Shown: one piece after another, positions 7,621 to 15,508 of the stretch | Layout of the letters: every line of letters begins with the position of its first letter | Position numbering within the stretch: position 1 is the stretch's first letter | Source of the DNA: Gammaproteobacteria bacterium | GTDB lineage: Bacteria; Pseudomonadota; Gammaproteobacteria; Magnimaribacterales; Magnimaribacteraceae | Assembly (NCBI GenBank): GCA_002730855.1 | Contig: PCBA01000031.1 | Coordinates: forward strand, 1-21,212 | DNA length: 21,212 nt | Reading direction: 5' to 3' | Made by a program: the position numbers and the translations under genes | Notes under the pieces: generated by a model | What the model saw: only the letters and a program-made list of their open reading frames with translations | Told to the model about the DNA's origin: nothing | Database searches by the model: none

Positions 7621-9096
7621 ATGCAAAATGAGATATTACTAGTTGCCGAGGCAGTTTCAGGAGAAAAAGGTCTTCCAAAAGACTCTATCTTCGAAGCTAT
7701 TGAAATGGCTCTAGCCACAGCAACTAAAAAAAGATACGTAGAAAATTCAAATATAACTGTAGAAATTAATACAGTTACAGGAGATTACGAAACTTTCCGT
7801 AATTGGGATGTAGTATCTGAAGAAGAATATGAAGATGATGGAGTTCAGCTTCTTTTATCTGATGCTGAAAGTAAAGATAGCAGCATGGAAATAGGCTCTG
7901 TATATAGAGAGAAAGTTGAGAATATAGAATTTGGAAGGATTGCAGCTCAAGCCGCTAAGCAAGTAATAGTCCAGAAAGTAAGAGAAGCAGAAAGAGCTCA
8001 AGTAGTTGAAAAGTACCGTTCTGTTTTAGGAGAATTAGTCAATGGCTCTGTAAAGAAGGTTACTAGAGAATTCTTAATTATTGACTTAGGAGATGGCGCG
8101 GAAGCTATTCTTCCTAGAAGTGAACTTATACCGGGAGAAGTTTTTAGAATAGGAGATAGGTTAAGAGCTGTATTAAGGGAAGAAGAAAGAGAAAATAGAG
8201 GCCCTCAATTAGCTCTAAGCAGAAAATGCCCTGAAATGGTTAGTGAACTATTTAAGCTAGAAGTTCCAGAAATCTCTGAACAAGTTATAGAAATTAAAGC
8301 TGTAGCCAGAGACCCAGGTTCTAGAACAAAAATAGCAGTTAAAACAAATGATAATAGAATTGATCCTGTTGGAGCATGTGTTGGCATGAGAGGATCAAGA
8401 GTCCAGGCAGTTTCCAGTGAATTGGGTAACGAGAGATTAGATATTGTTATCTGGGATGATGACCCTGCACAATTACTTATAAACTCTATGGGTCCAGCAG
8501 ATATAACTTCTATTGTGTTAGATGAAACAAAAGGAATTATGGATGTAGCCGTTACACAAGATACTTTAGCTCAAGCCATCGGAAAGAGCGGTCAAAATGT
8601 TAGGTTGAGCAGTCAAATAACAGGATGGAAGCTAAATGTTTTGGATGAAGAGACAGCTCAGAATCAAGATCAAGACAGGAGCCAAAACGATGTGAAAATG
8701 ATAATTGATAGTCTAGATGTAGATGAGGATGTCGCTAATATTTTGATTAGTCACGGTTACTCTAATCTGGAGTCTATTTCTTCTTCTTCTCCTGAAGACT
8801 TAATTTCGATAGAAGGTTTTGATCTTGAAATAGGAGAGCTATTAATAAGCAGAGCAAAAGGTGCGCTTTTGACTATGGCGATGGAGATATCAACTGATAC
8901 TAGTGATTCTGATGACCTGATGTCAGTTGAAGGTCTAGATATGGCTCTAGCACTTGAATTAAAGCAGAAGGGTATAAGTGGTAGAGAGGAGCTTGCAGAG
9001 CAATCTATAGAAGAGTTAATAAATCTAATAGAAATTTCTGAAGAAGACGCAGGTGAATTAATTATGAAAGCAAGGGCACATTGGTTCGAAGATTAA
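7621..9096 (+). CDS. nusA: Transcription termination/antitermination factor NusA
   Basis: The protein has 491 aa (E. coli 495). NusA binds RNA polymerase and modulates pausing, intrinsic and Rho termination, and antitermination. The RNAP-binding N-terminal domain spans about 1-130. An S1 domain follows (about 135-200, with GSVKKVTREFLIIDLGDGAE). Two KH domains come next: KH1 with DPVGACVGMRGSRVQAV (248-264) and KH2 with QAIGKSGQNVRLSSQITGW (318-336). Two C-terminal acidic repeats lie at about 360-415 and 430-490, each with helix-hairpin-helix-like SxEGxD/F motifs, as in gammaproteobacteria. An AGAGG-like purine stretch precedes the ATG. infB begins 2 bp after the stop. Confidence 0.97.
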   Translation: MQNEILLVAEAVSGEKGLPKDSIFEAIEMALATATKKRYVENSNITVEINTVTGDYETFRNWDVVSEEEYEDDGVQLLLSDAESKDSSMEIGSVYREKVENIEFGRIAAQAAKQVIVQKVREAERAQVVEKYRSVLGELVNGSVKKVTREFLIIDLGDGAEAILPRSELIPGEVFRIGDRLRAVLREEERENRGPQLALSRKCPEMVSELFKLEVPEISEQVIEIKAVARDPGSRTKIAVKTNDNRIDPVGACVGMRGSRVQAVSSELGNERLDIVIWDDDPAQLLINSMGPADITSIVLDETKGIMDVAVTQDTLAQAIGKSGQNVRLSSQITGWKLNVLDEETAQNQDQDRSQNDVKMIIDSLDVDEDVANILISHGYSNLESISSSSPEDLISIEGFDLEIGELLISRAKGALLTMAMEISTDTSDSDDLMSVEGLDMALALELKQKGISGREELAEQSIEELINLIEISEEDAGELIMKARAHWFED

Positions 9097-9098
9097 AT

Positions 9099-11447
9099 AT
9101 GTCAAACATAACTGTAGAAAAATTAGCTAGTATTATTGGTTCTGATCCAGGAACACTTCTATCTCAGATGAATCAAGCAGATTTAGGCCATAGTGCTTTA
9201 TCGGATGAAGTTACAGATGAAGATAAAAAAATTCTCTTAGACTATCTAAAAAAACAACAAGACAAATCTTCTCAAACTATATCTTTAAAGAAGAAACCCT
9301 CTCAGCCCTTACAAGAATCTTCAGGTTCTATTGCTATAACTAGAAAGAAAGCAACAACAGATATATCGTCCTCTTCAGTTGAAGAACAGAAGAAAAGCTC
9401 TTCTTCTATAAATTTTGATGAAATAGAGAAAAAAAGGGTAGCTGGTGAAGCTCAAAAAAAAGCAGATGAAGTAAGAAAGAAAGAGGACTTAGAACAAAAG
9501 ACATTAGTAACAAGAAGAAAAGCGAAATCAAAAGAAGTTCCAATAGTTAAGACAAAACCTAAGCAAAAAGGAAGTGTTAAACAAGCACAGAAAACCAGGG
9601 TTGAACTTTCGAAGAAAGAACAAAGAGAATTGGAAGGAGAAAGCTTCCTTTCTAATGTAGAAAAGCAAGAATTTGAGAAGCCTACAGAATTTGTAACTAA
9701 GACTATTCAAATACCGGAATCAATAACAGTTAGTGAATTAGCACAAAGTCTATCTGTTAAAGGTGCCGAACTTGTCAAGCAGTTAATGTCTATGGGTGTT
9801 ATGGCGACATTAAACCAACCTTTAGATCAAGATACAGCAATTCTAGTAACTGAAGAACTAGGGCACAAAGGAGAACCAGCTATATTGGTGGAAGTAGAAG
9901 ATAAGTTAATGGAATTAGTTACTTACGAAGGGGAGGAAGAGCCGAGAAACCCAGTCGTATCAGTTTTAGGTCATGTGGATCATGGCAAGACAACATTATT
10001 AGACAATATTAGAAAAGCAAATGTAGTTGATGATGAAGCAGGAGGAATCACACAAAAGATAGGTGCTTATCTAGCAAATACAGACCAGGGTACTATTGCT
10101 TTCATTGATACTCCAGGTCACGCTGCTTTTTCTGAAGTAAGGGCTAGAGGGGCTAATTCTACAGATATTGTTATTTTAGTTGTTGCAGCTGATGATGGTT
10201 TACAGCCTCAAACGGAAGAAGCAATTAGTCACGCTAAAGCAGCAGGAGTGCCGATCGTTGTAGCTGTAAATAAAATAGATAGGGAAGAAGCTGATATAGA
10301 GAAAGTCAAGACTGAACTATCAAACAAAGAACTTATTCCTGAAGATTGGGGAGGACAGACTCAATTTATTCCTATATCTGCTCTGAAGGGAGATGGAATA
10401 AAGGATTTGCTTGAAGCTGTAACTTTAGAGGCAGAGGTTCTAGAGTTAAAAGCTCATCATAAGGGCCCAGCTTTCGGAGTTGTACTTGACTCTACTACAG
10501 AAGTTGGAAAAGGTGCTGTTGCTACTGTTCTTGTCCAAAAAGGAACTTTGAAGAAAGGAGATATTGTTCTTGTTGGAGAACAGACCAAAAAAGTAAGAAG
10601 CATATCTGATGAGAATAATATGACTTTAAAGAATGCAGGGCCTTCAGTGCCTGCTTCTATAACAGGCCTCGATACTCCCCCAAAAGCAGGTGAAGAATTT
10701 GTTGTAGTTACTAGCGAAAAAATGGCCAAAGAGATTTCAAATGAACGTGCTGAGAAGGCAAGAGAAGAAAGGTTGGCAAGAAATCAAATCTCAAATTTAG
10801 AAATGTTATTTGATTCTGAGTTGGCAAATCATACCATTTTAAATATTGTTCTTAAGGCAGATACCCATGGATCTCTTGAAGCTATTGTTGGTTCTATAAA
10901 GAATATAGAGAACGAAGAGGTGAAGATAAATCTAGTTCATGAGTCGGTTGGCTCTATTAACTCTAATGATATTAACCTTGCTTTAACTACTGATTCTTTT
11001 GTTATAGGTTTTAATGTTAGAGCTGAAGGAGCTGCAAAGAAATTAGCTGATAAGGAATCTATAGATATACTTTACTATGGAATAATCTATGACCTAATAG
11101 ACGGAATTAAAGTAGCCGTGGAAGGACATCTTAGACCTGAAGTGAGAGAAGAGATATTAGGTACTGCTGAAGTAAAAGATATATTTAAATCTCCAAAATT
11201 TGGTCAAATTGCGGGTTCAATTGTAATTGATGGAACTATAAAAAGAGACAAACCAATTAGAGTTTTAAGAGACGAAATTGTTATTTTTGAAGGTCAGTTA
11301 GATTCCTTGAAGCGTTTTAAAGACGATGCTAGCGAAGTTCCTCTAGGCACTGAGTGTGGGATTGGTGTAGCAAATTACAAGGATGTAAGGATAGGCGACA
11401 AAATTGAGGTTTTTGACCGGATAGAAATTAAACGAACTTTAGATTAA
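9099..11447 (+). CDS. infB: Translation initiation factor IF-2
   Basis: The protein has 782 aa from the ATG at 9099. An upstream in-frame ATG at 9081 lies inside nusA and is rejected, because MSNITVEKLA aligns with the usual IF2 N-terminus. IF2 is the GTPase that places fMet-tRNA on the 30S subunit and drives subunit joining. An IF2N-type domain spans about 1-50, a Lys/Ser/Glu-rich linker about 55-195 and a second IF2N domain about 205-255. The G domain has G1 GHVDHGKT (291-298), G2 GGITQKIGAY (315-324), G3 DTPGH (337-341), G4 NKID (391-394) and G5 SAL (427-429). Domains II-IV follow to the end. It is shorter than E. coli IF2 (890 aa) because the linker is reduced. rbfA starts directly on the next base. 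Confidence 0.97.
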   Translation: MSNITVEKLASIIGSDPGTLLSQMNQADLGHSALSDEVTDEDKKILLDYLKKQQDKSSQTISLKKKPSQPLQESSGSIAITRKKATTDISSSSVEEQKKSSSSINFDEIEKKRVAGEAQKKADEVRKKEDLEQKTLVTRRKAKSKEVPIVKTKPKQKGSVKQAQKTRVELSKKEQRELEGESFLSNVEKQEFEKPTEFVTKTIQIPESITVSELAQSLSVKGAELVKQLMSMGVMATLNQPLDQDTAILVTEELGHKGEPAILVEVEDKLMELVTYEGEEEPRNPVVSVLGHVDHGKTTLLDNIRKANVVDDEAGGITQKIGAYLANTDQGTIAFIDTPGHAAFSEVRARGANSTDIVILVVAADDGLQPQTEEAISHAKAAGVPIVVAVNKIDREEADIEKVKTELSNKELIPEDWGGQTQFIPISALKGDGIKDLLEAVTLEAEVLELKAHHKGPAFGVVLDSTTEVGKGAVATVLVQKGTLKKGDIVLVGEQTKKVRSISDENNMTLKNAGPSVPASITGLDTPPKAGEEFVVVTSEKMAKEISNERAEKAREERLARNQISNLEMLFDSELANHTILNIVLKADTHGSLEAIVGSIKNIENEEVKINLVHESVGSINSNDINLALTTDSFVIGFNVRAEGAAKKLADKESIDILYYGIIYDLIDGIKVAVEGHLRPEVREEILGTAEVKDIFKSPKFGQIAGSIVIDGTIKRDKPIRVLRDEIVIFEGQLDSLKRFKDDASEVPLGTECGIGVANYKDVRIGDKIEVFDRIEIKRTLD

Positions 11448-11768
11448 ATGCCATCTCCGGACTTTAAGAGAACAGATCGTCTCTCAGATCTAATAAAAGT
11501 AGAGATTTCAAAGATTCTATCATTTGAAGTAAAAGATCCTAGGATTCAAGGCATAACTGTTTTAAGAGTTGAATTATCACCTGACATGAAGAAGTCTTAT
11601 ATCTATTTTTCGGCTGAGAATAGTTTTAACGAGACCGAAAAGAGTGAAGTGCAGGATGGTCTTGAAAGAGCTAAAGGGTTTATTAGAAGTCGGCTAAGTA
11701 AACAGCTAAACCTTAGAAGAACTCCAGAAATTTATTTTGAAGAAGAGGACCTTCTCTCGCAAGTATGA
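11448..11768 (+). CDS. rbfA: 30S ribosome-binding factor RbfA
   Basis: The protein has 106 aa (E. coli 133); the difference is mainly a missing C-terminal tail. RbfA binds 30S precursors and promotes 16S 5'-end maturation and cold adaptation. The single KH-type domain is visible: RTDRLSDLIKVEISKIL near the N-terminus, VKDPRIQGITVLRVELSPDMK in the middle, and the GFIRSRLSKQLNLRRTPEIYFEED ending typical of the family. The ATG abuts the infB stop with no gap, and the stop overlaps truB by 4 bp (ATGA), so all three are probably translationally coupled. Confidence 0.95.
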   Translation: MPSPDFKRTDRLSDLIKVEISKILSFEVKDPRIQGITVLRVELSPDMKKSYIYFSAENSFNETEKSEVQDGLERAKGFIRSRLSKQLNLRRTPEIYFEEEDLLSQV

Positions 11769-12634
11769 ATGGTTTCTTATTGATTGATAAACCTGAAGGC
11801 ATAACTTCAGCTGCTTGCGTATATAAGTTAAGAGACTACTTAGGAATTAAAAGAATTGGTCATTGTGGCACTTTAGATCCTTTGGCTACTGGCCTACTCC
11901 CTATTTGCATAGGAGAAGCTACAAAATTTAGTAATTACATGTCTAATTTGAATAAGACTTATGAAGTGACGATACAATTTGGAATAGAAACTGATACGGG
12001 GGACATCCTAGGGAATATAGTATCTGAGGATAAAAGAAAAGTTTCCAGAACTAAATTAACTAGAATATTAACAGGTCTTATTGGCAAGCAAATTCAATTA
12101 CCGCCAATGTTCTCTGCTGTCCGTTTTAATGGAAAACCTCTTTACTATTGGGCTCGTAAGGGTGTTTTTTTACGTAGGAATTCTAGAGAGATAGTAATTT
12201 ATGACGCTGACCTGTTGTGGTTAAAAAATAACAAGGCCAAACTAACAATAGCATGTTCAAAAGGTACTTACATAAGAACAATAGTTGAATCAATTGGAAG
12301 GCATTTATCGACAAAAGCAACTGTATCAACTTTAAGAAGAATTAAGGTCGGAAACATGGAAAGTAGTCAAATGGTTCATATGCCATTTAGAAAGACAGAT
12401 ACTTTATTTGAATCAATTTTACCTAGCGATTTTGCCTTAAGTCATTATGAAAAAGTTATCTTAACTAAAAATGATATAAAAAAAGTTAAAAATGGCCAAT
12501 CTATAGACTATAATGCGCAACTTGAAAAAAAAGGATTAGTAAGAATATATACAGATAAAAGTTTATTTGTTGGTTTGGGTGAAATTGATTCGTCTAATAA
12601 ATTATCTCCAAAAAGATTATTGGCAACAAACTAA
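11765..12634 (+). CDS. truB: tRNA pseudouridine(55) synthase TruB
   Basis: The protein has 289 aa (E. coli 314). TruB makes pseudouridine 55 in the T-loop of nearly all tRNAs and also acts as a tRNA chaperone. The catalytic motif is IGHCGTLDPLATGLLP with nucleophile D38; GHCGT replaces the more common GHTGA/GHTGT. KTYEVTIQFGIETDTGD (about 64-80) supplies the conserved active-site Tyr. QLPPMFSAVRFNGKPLYYWAR (about 107-127) and CSKGTYIRTIVESIG (about 163-178) are further family blocks. The C-terminal ~60 residues correspond to a PUA-like domain. Start and stop place it between rbfA (4-bp overlap) and rpsO (24-bp gap). Confidence 0.95.
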   Translation: MNGFLLIDKPEGITSAACVYKLRDYLGIKRIGHCGTLDPLATGLLPICIGEATKFSNYMSNLNKTYEVTIQFGIETDTGDILGNIVSEDKRKVSRTKLTRILTGLIGKQIQLPPMFSAVRFNGKPLYYWARKGVFLRRNSREIVIYDADLLWLKNNKAKLTIACSKGTYIRTIVESIGRHLSTKATVSTLRRIKVGNMESSQMVHMPFRKTDTLFESILPSDFALSHYEKVILTKNDIKKVKNGQSIDYNAQLEKKGLVRIYTDKSLFVGLGEIDSSNKLSPKRLLATN

Positions 12635-12645
12635 ACTATATCTTT

Positions 12646-12650
12646 AGAGG
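12646..12650 (+). promoter_or_regulatory. Shine-Dalgarno sequence deciding the rpsO TTG start
   Basis: AGAGG lies 8 nt upstream of the TTG at 12659. This optimal spacing, together with the length match of the resulting protein, supports TTG as the true start of S15. It is one of the stronger ribosome binding sites in the + strand operon. Confidence 0.7.
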
Positions 12651-12658
12651 AAAGAAAC

Positions 12659-12928
12659 TTGGCATTAAATACATCAAATAAGAAAGAAATAGTATCTAAG
12701 TTTGCAAGAAAGGAAGGTGACACTGGGTCGCCTGAGGTGCAAGTAGCATTATTATCTGCAAACATTGATGCCTTGCAGTCGCATTTTAAAGCCAATGCGA
12801 AAGATCATCATTCTAGAACAGGCTTAATAAGAATGGTAAATCAACGTAGAAAATTGCTTGATTACCTAAAATCTTCCAAACCAGATATTTACAGTAAGTT
12901 AATTACTGATTTGGGATTAAGAAGATAA
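12659..12928 (+). CDS. rpsO: 30S ribosomal protein S15
   Basis: The protein has 89 aa, exactly the E. coli length, from a TTG start at 12659. S15 binds the 16S central domain early in assembly and forms an inter-subunit bridge. The family signature is present: DTGSPEVQVALLSANIDALQ, then KDHHSRTGLIRMVNQRRKLLDYLK and a C-terminal LGLRR. No ATG lies in frame before the conserved region, and AGAGG at 12646-12650 fits the TTG. The non-ATG start is unusual for a highly expressed ribosomal protein. E. coli S15 represses its own translation through a pseudoknot at its start; whether something similar occurs here cannot be judged by eye. pnp follows, as in E. coli. Confidence 0.96.
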   Translation: MALNTSNKKEIVSKFARKEGDTGSPEVQVALLSANIDALQSHFKANAKDHHSRTGLIRMVNQRRKLLDYLKSSKPDIYSKLITDLGLRR

Positions 12929-13003
12929 TTAAGACCTTATCCAATTTTATTAATAATTTAATTTACGTGCAATTTGGCGTGTAAAGAATACATAGGAAAA
13001 CAA

Positions 13004-15088
13004 ATGGAAAGTTATAAAAAAACATTTAATTTAGGAAACAACGAAATTACCTTAGAAACTGGAAAGATTGCCAGGCAGGCCACTGGAGCTGTGATAGCTT
13101 CTTCAGGAGATACTCAGGTTCTGGCCACCGTGGTCGTAGGGAAAGCTCCCGGAGAACATCAAGACTTCTTTCCTTTAACAGTAAATTATCAAGAAAAAAC
13201 TTACGCAACTGGGAAAATACCAGGTGGTTTTTTTAAAAGAGAAGGCAGGCCGACCGAAAAGGAAACCTTAACCTCTAGATTAATTGATAGACCTTTAAGG
13301 CCTTTATTCAATGATGATTTTCTTTATGAAGTACAAGTAATATGCACTGTAATCTCATCTGATAAAGATGTTGATCCTGATATTCTTTCGTTTATAGCTG
13401 CTTCCGCAGCTGTAGGAATTTCTGGATTACCTTTTAATGGTCCTTTAGGTGCAGTAAGGGTTGGTTTTATTGAAGGTCAATACTGTATAAACCCTAAGAG
13501 AAGCGAGCTAGAAGATTCTTTATTGGATATGGTGATAGCAGGAAGTGATCAAGCGGTGATAATGGTTGAGTCTGAAGCTAAAGAATTATCAGAAGATCAA
13601 ATGCTTGGAGGTATTTTATTTGCGCATCAAGAAATGCAAGTTATCATAGAGAATATAAAAGAAATGGTATCTGAGGTTGGAAAACCTTCTTTTGAATATA
13701 TACCAAAGACGCTAGATCCAGAGTTGGTATCTTTAGTTGAGAATTCTTATTCAGATTCTATAACTGAGGCTTATCAAATACAAAATAAACAAGAACGTGT
13801 TCAGAATCTTTCTTCTTTAAAAGAAAAAATTGTTGATGAATTAATTACTGAAGAAGATAACTCTCCAAAAGAATCTGATTTACTTGATGCTTTTAAGAAA
13901 ATAGAAAAAAAGATAGTTAGATCAAAGCTAATCCAAGGAGAATCTAGAATAGATGGTAGAGATCTCGATACTGTAAGACCTTTATTTATAGAAGCAGGCA
14001 TATTAAGTAATACTCACGGGTCTGCTCTTTTTACGAGAGGTGAAACGCAAGCTATTGTAACTTCTACTTTAGGGTCTCCTAGGCAAGCTCAACTTATTGA
14101 TGCTTTAGAAGGGGAGTTTAAAGATCAGTTTATGTTGCACTATAATTTCCCTCCTTATTCCGTTGGGGAAGCTGGTTTTATGTCAGGACCAAAAAGAAGA
14201 GAAATAGGGCATGGGAAGTTAGCAAGAAGAGCATTAGAAGCAGTACTTCCTTCTCCTGATGATTTTCCTTATACGATAAGGGTAGTGTCTGAAATAACAG
14301 AGTCTAATGGCTCAAGTTCAATGGCAAGCGTCTGTGGATCGAGCCTAGCTCTGATGGATGCAGGGATACCTATAAAGTCAGCTGTAGCTGGAATTGCAAT
14401 GGGTCTAGTAAAAGAAGAAGATGGTTTTGCAGTAATTACAGACATACTGGGTGACGAAGATCATTTGGGTGATATGGATTTTAAGGTTGCAGGAACTTCA
14501 GAAGGCATTACTGCTCTTCAGATGGATATAAAGATAGACGGAATAACAGAAGAAATATTTGACGTTGCCCTTCAGAAAGCACATAAAGCTAGAGCGCATA
14601 TCCTATCTAGTATGAACGAAGTTCTTCCTGAATCTAGAAAAGAACTATCTGATAAAGCACCTCAGGCTGTAGTTATAGAAATAAATAAGAAGAAAATTAG
14701 AGATGTAATTGGTAAAGGAGGAGAAACTATAAGAGGTTTAACTGAAGAAACTGGAGCAATCATTGAAGTAGAAGATACAGGCAAAGTAACTATATATGGA
14801 GATACTCCTGAATCAAGAGAGTCTGCTTTAAATAGAATTAAAGAAATAACTGCCGAACCAGAAGTTAATAAGATTTACACTGGAACAGTGGCTAACATCA
14901 TGGACTTTGGTGCTTTTGTAACAATAATGCCAGGAAGAGATGGGTTGGTTCATGTTTCTGAAATATCGGAAGAAAGAGTTGAAAATGTTTCTGACTATTT
15001 TGTTGAAGGTGAAGAAGTCAAAGTTAAAGTTCTTGAAGTAGACAGACAAGGTAAGATACGTTTAACAATGAAAGGACTAGAAGACTAA
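13004..15088 (+). CDS. pnp: Polyribonucleotide nucleotidyltransferase (PNPase)
   Basis: The protein has 694 aa from the ATG at 13004 (E. coli 711). An upstream in-frame TTG at 12974 would add ten residues, but AGGA at 12994-12997 with 6-nt spacing and the family N-terminus favour the ATG. PNPase is a trimeric 3'-5' phosphorolytic exonuclease and degradosome partner. RNase PH domain 1 spans about 5-215 with FFKREGRP (77-83). A linker helix region follows, then RNase PH domain 2 (about 305-545) with SNGSSSMAS (434-442) for phosphate binding and the catalytic D486, D492 and K494 in GDEDHLGDMDFK. A KH domain (about 556-615, IRDVIGKGGETI) and an S1 domain (about 622-690) end the protein. The 75-bp rpsO-pnp gap shows no clear terminator hairpin. 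Confidence 0.97.
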   Translation: MESYKKTFNLGNNEITLETGKIARQATGAVIASSGDTQVLATVVVGKAPGEHQDFFPLTVNYQEKTYATGKIPGGFFKREGRPTEKETLTSRLIDRPLRPLFNDDFLYEVQVICTVISSDKDVDPDILSFIAASAAVGISGLPFNGPLGAVRVGFIEGQYCINPKRSELEDSLLDMVIAGSDQAVIMVESEAKELSEDQMLGGILFAHQEMQVIIENIKEMVSEVGKPSFEYIPKTLDPELVSLVENSYSDSITEAYQIQNKQERVQNLSSLKEKIVDELITEEDNSPKESDLLDAFKKIEKKIVRSKLIQGESRIDGRDLDTVRPLFIEAGILSNTHGSALFTRGETQAIVTSTLGSPRQAQLIDALEGEFKDQFMLHYNFPPYSVGEAGFMSGPKRREIGHGKLARRALEAVLPSPDDFPYTIRVVSEITESNGSSSMASVCGSSLALMDAGIPIKSAVAGIAMGLVKEEDGFAVITDILGDEDHLGDMDFKVAGTSEGITALQMDIKIDGITEEIFDVALQKAHKARAHILSSMNEVLPESRKELSDKAPQAVVIEINKKKIRDVIGKGGETIRGLTEETGAIIEVEDTGKVTIYGDTPESRESALNRIKEITAEPEVNKIYTGTVANIMDFGAFVTIMPGRDGLVHVSEISEERVENVSDYFVEGEEVKVKVLEVDRQGKIRLTMKGLED

Positions 15089-15125
15089 AAATTTGTATAT
15101 TTCTTCTAATTATGGTAACCCTCAT

Positions 15126-15154
15126 TTGTTTTAATGCTTCTCATTTAGTTAAAT
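15126..15154 (+). promoter_or_regulatory. Possible promoter upstream of the first small membrane protein gene
   Basis: TTGTTT (15126-15131) and TTAAAT (15149-15154) are spaced by 17 bp. Each matches four of six consensus bases. Predicted start is about 15161, inside the hairpin at 15159-15181. It is weak, and AT-rich DNA yields such matches by chance. It is listed because the following gene is otherwise separated from pnp by a likely terminator. Confidence 0.3.
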
Positions 15155-15158
15155 GTGC

Positions 15159-15187
15159 ATGTCCAGATTTTGTCTGGGCATTTGTTT
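15159..15187 (+). terminator. Probable pnp terminator hairpin
   Basis: ATGTCCAGA (15159-15167), loop TTTTG and TCTGGGCAT (15173-15181) form a 9-bp stem with one G-U pair. It is followed by TTTGTTT (15181-15187), an imperfect T-tract. It lies 70 bp after the pnp stop and 20 bp before the next ATG, so it could instead be a leader hairpin of the small gene downstream. Confidence 0.6.
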
Positions 15188-15207
15188 AGCTAAAAAATGG
15201 GTGAAAT

Positions 15208-15426
15208 ATGAATGCTTTAAATATGTTAAGAGACGCTATAGGATCTTTAACTGGAATCATTGTTTCTTTGGTTGCGTTGGGAGTTGCAGCTGGAGTTGTT
15301 TTCGGTTCTGGTGTTCCTTTTGTTGGTGGAGTTCTAGATAATTTGCTAGGTCTTGTTGGTACTTTAGGTGACAACGGACTTATTGGACTTATTGTTCTAG
15401 CGGTTCTGCTTGACATGTATAGATAA
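15208..15426 (+). CDS. Small hydrophobic membrane protein A (72 aa, unknown function)
   Basis: I do not recognise a family. The 72-residue protein is almost entirely hydrophobic with many glycines. A likely membrane segment spans about 14-33 (SLTGIIVSLVALGVAAGVVF). A turn motif FGSGVPFVGG (32-41) and an amphipathic stretch LDNLLGLVGTLG (43-54) follow, then a second short hydrophobic segment (57-68). There is no cleavable-looking signal and no Cys. It is related to the next gene: both share FGxx(V/I)PFxGG(V/I)L(D/E)N, then G(L/V)(V/I)xTLGxxGL. GGGTGA (15199-15204) just before the ATG is a plausible ribosome binding site. It sits between the pnp hairpin and a strong terminator at 15449-15483, so it looks like a one-gene unit. 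Opposite-strand and alternative-frame readings were rejected because the paralogous pair supports this frame. Confidence 0.75.
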   Translation: MNALNMLRDAIGSLTGIIVSLVALGVAAGVVFGSGVPFVGGVLDNLLGLVGTLGDNGLIGLIVLAVLLDMYR

Positions 15427-15448
15427 GTCTCTTCTTAGCTATCATTGG

Positions 15449-15483
15449 AAAGGGGGGCCGTAAAGGCACCCCTTTCTTTTTTT
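15449..15483 (+). terminator. Strong intrinsic terminator after small protein A
   Basis: AAAGGGGGGCC (15449-15459), loop GTAAA and GGCACCCCTTT (15465-15475) pair over 11 positions with one G-A mismatch. C and seven Ts follow (15477-15483). The GC content of the stem stands out against the AT-rich background. It begins 22 bp after the stop codon of gene A. Confidence 0.88.
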
Positions 15484-15496
15484 AAGGCTAATTTTT

Positions 15497-15504
15497 AGGG
15501 GGAG
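15497..15504 (+). promoter_or_regulatory. Strong Shine-Dalgarno of small protein B
   Basis: AGGGGGAG lies 4 nt before the ATG at 15509, one of the strongest ribosome binding sites in the window. Its AGGGG (15497-15501) is complementary to CCCCT (15469-15473) in the 3' arm of the preceding terminator, so alternative pairing is possible on readthrough RNA. Confidence 0.65.
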
Positions 15505-15508
15505 AAAT

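Noticed and set aside
9081..9098. Upstream ATG giving a six-residue longer IF2
   Set aside because: It lies inside nusA, and the residues do not match the family; MSNITVEKLA at 9099 aligns with the IF2 N-terminus.
12974..13003. TTG giving a ten-residue longer PNPase
   Set aside because: The ATG at 13004 has AGGA at proper spacing and fits the family N-terminus.
12929..13003. Possible terminator or RNase III site between rpsO and pnp, as in E. coli
   Set aside because: I could find no stable hairpin in this 75-bp AT-rich gap by eye.
15153..15416. Cys-rich + strand ORF (15153-15341) and minus-strand ORF (15186-15416) over small gene A
   Set aside because: They are shadows of gene A; the paralogous match to gene B supports only the 15208-15426 frame.
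15410..15438. Perfect TTGACA at the end of small gene A as a promoter for gene B
   Set aside because: No acceptable -10 follows at 16-18 bp (TCTTAG at 17), and the hexamer is explained by codons for Leu-Asp-Met.
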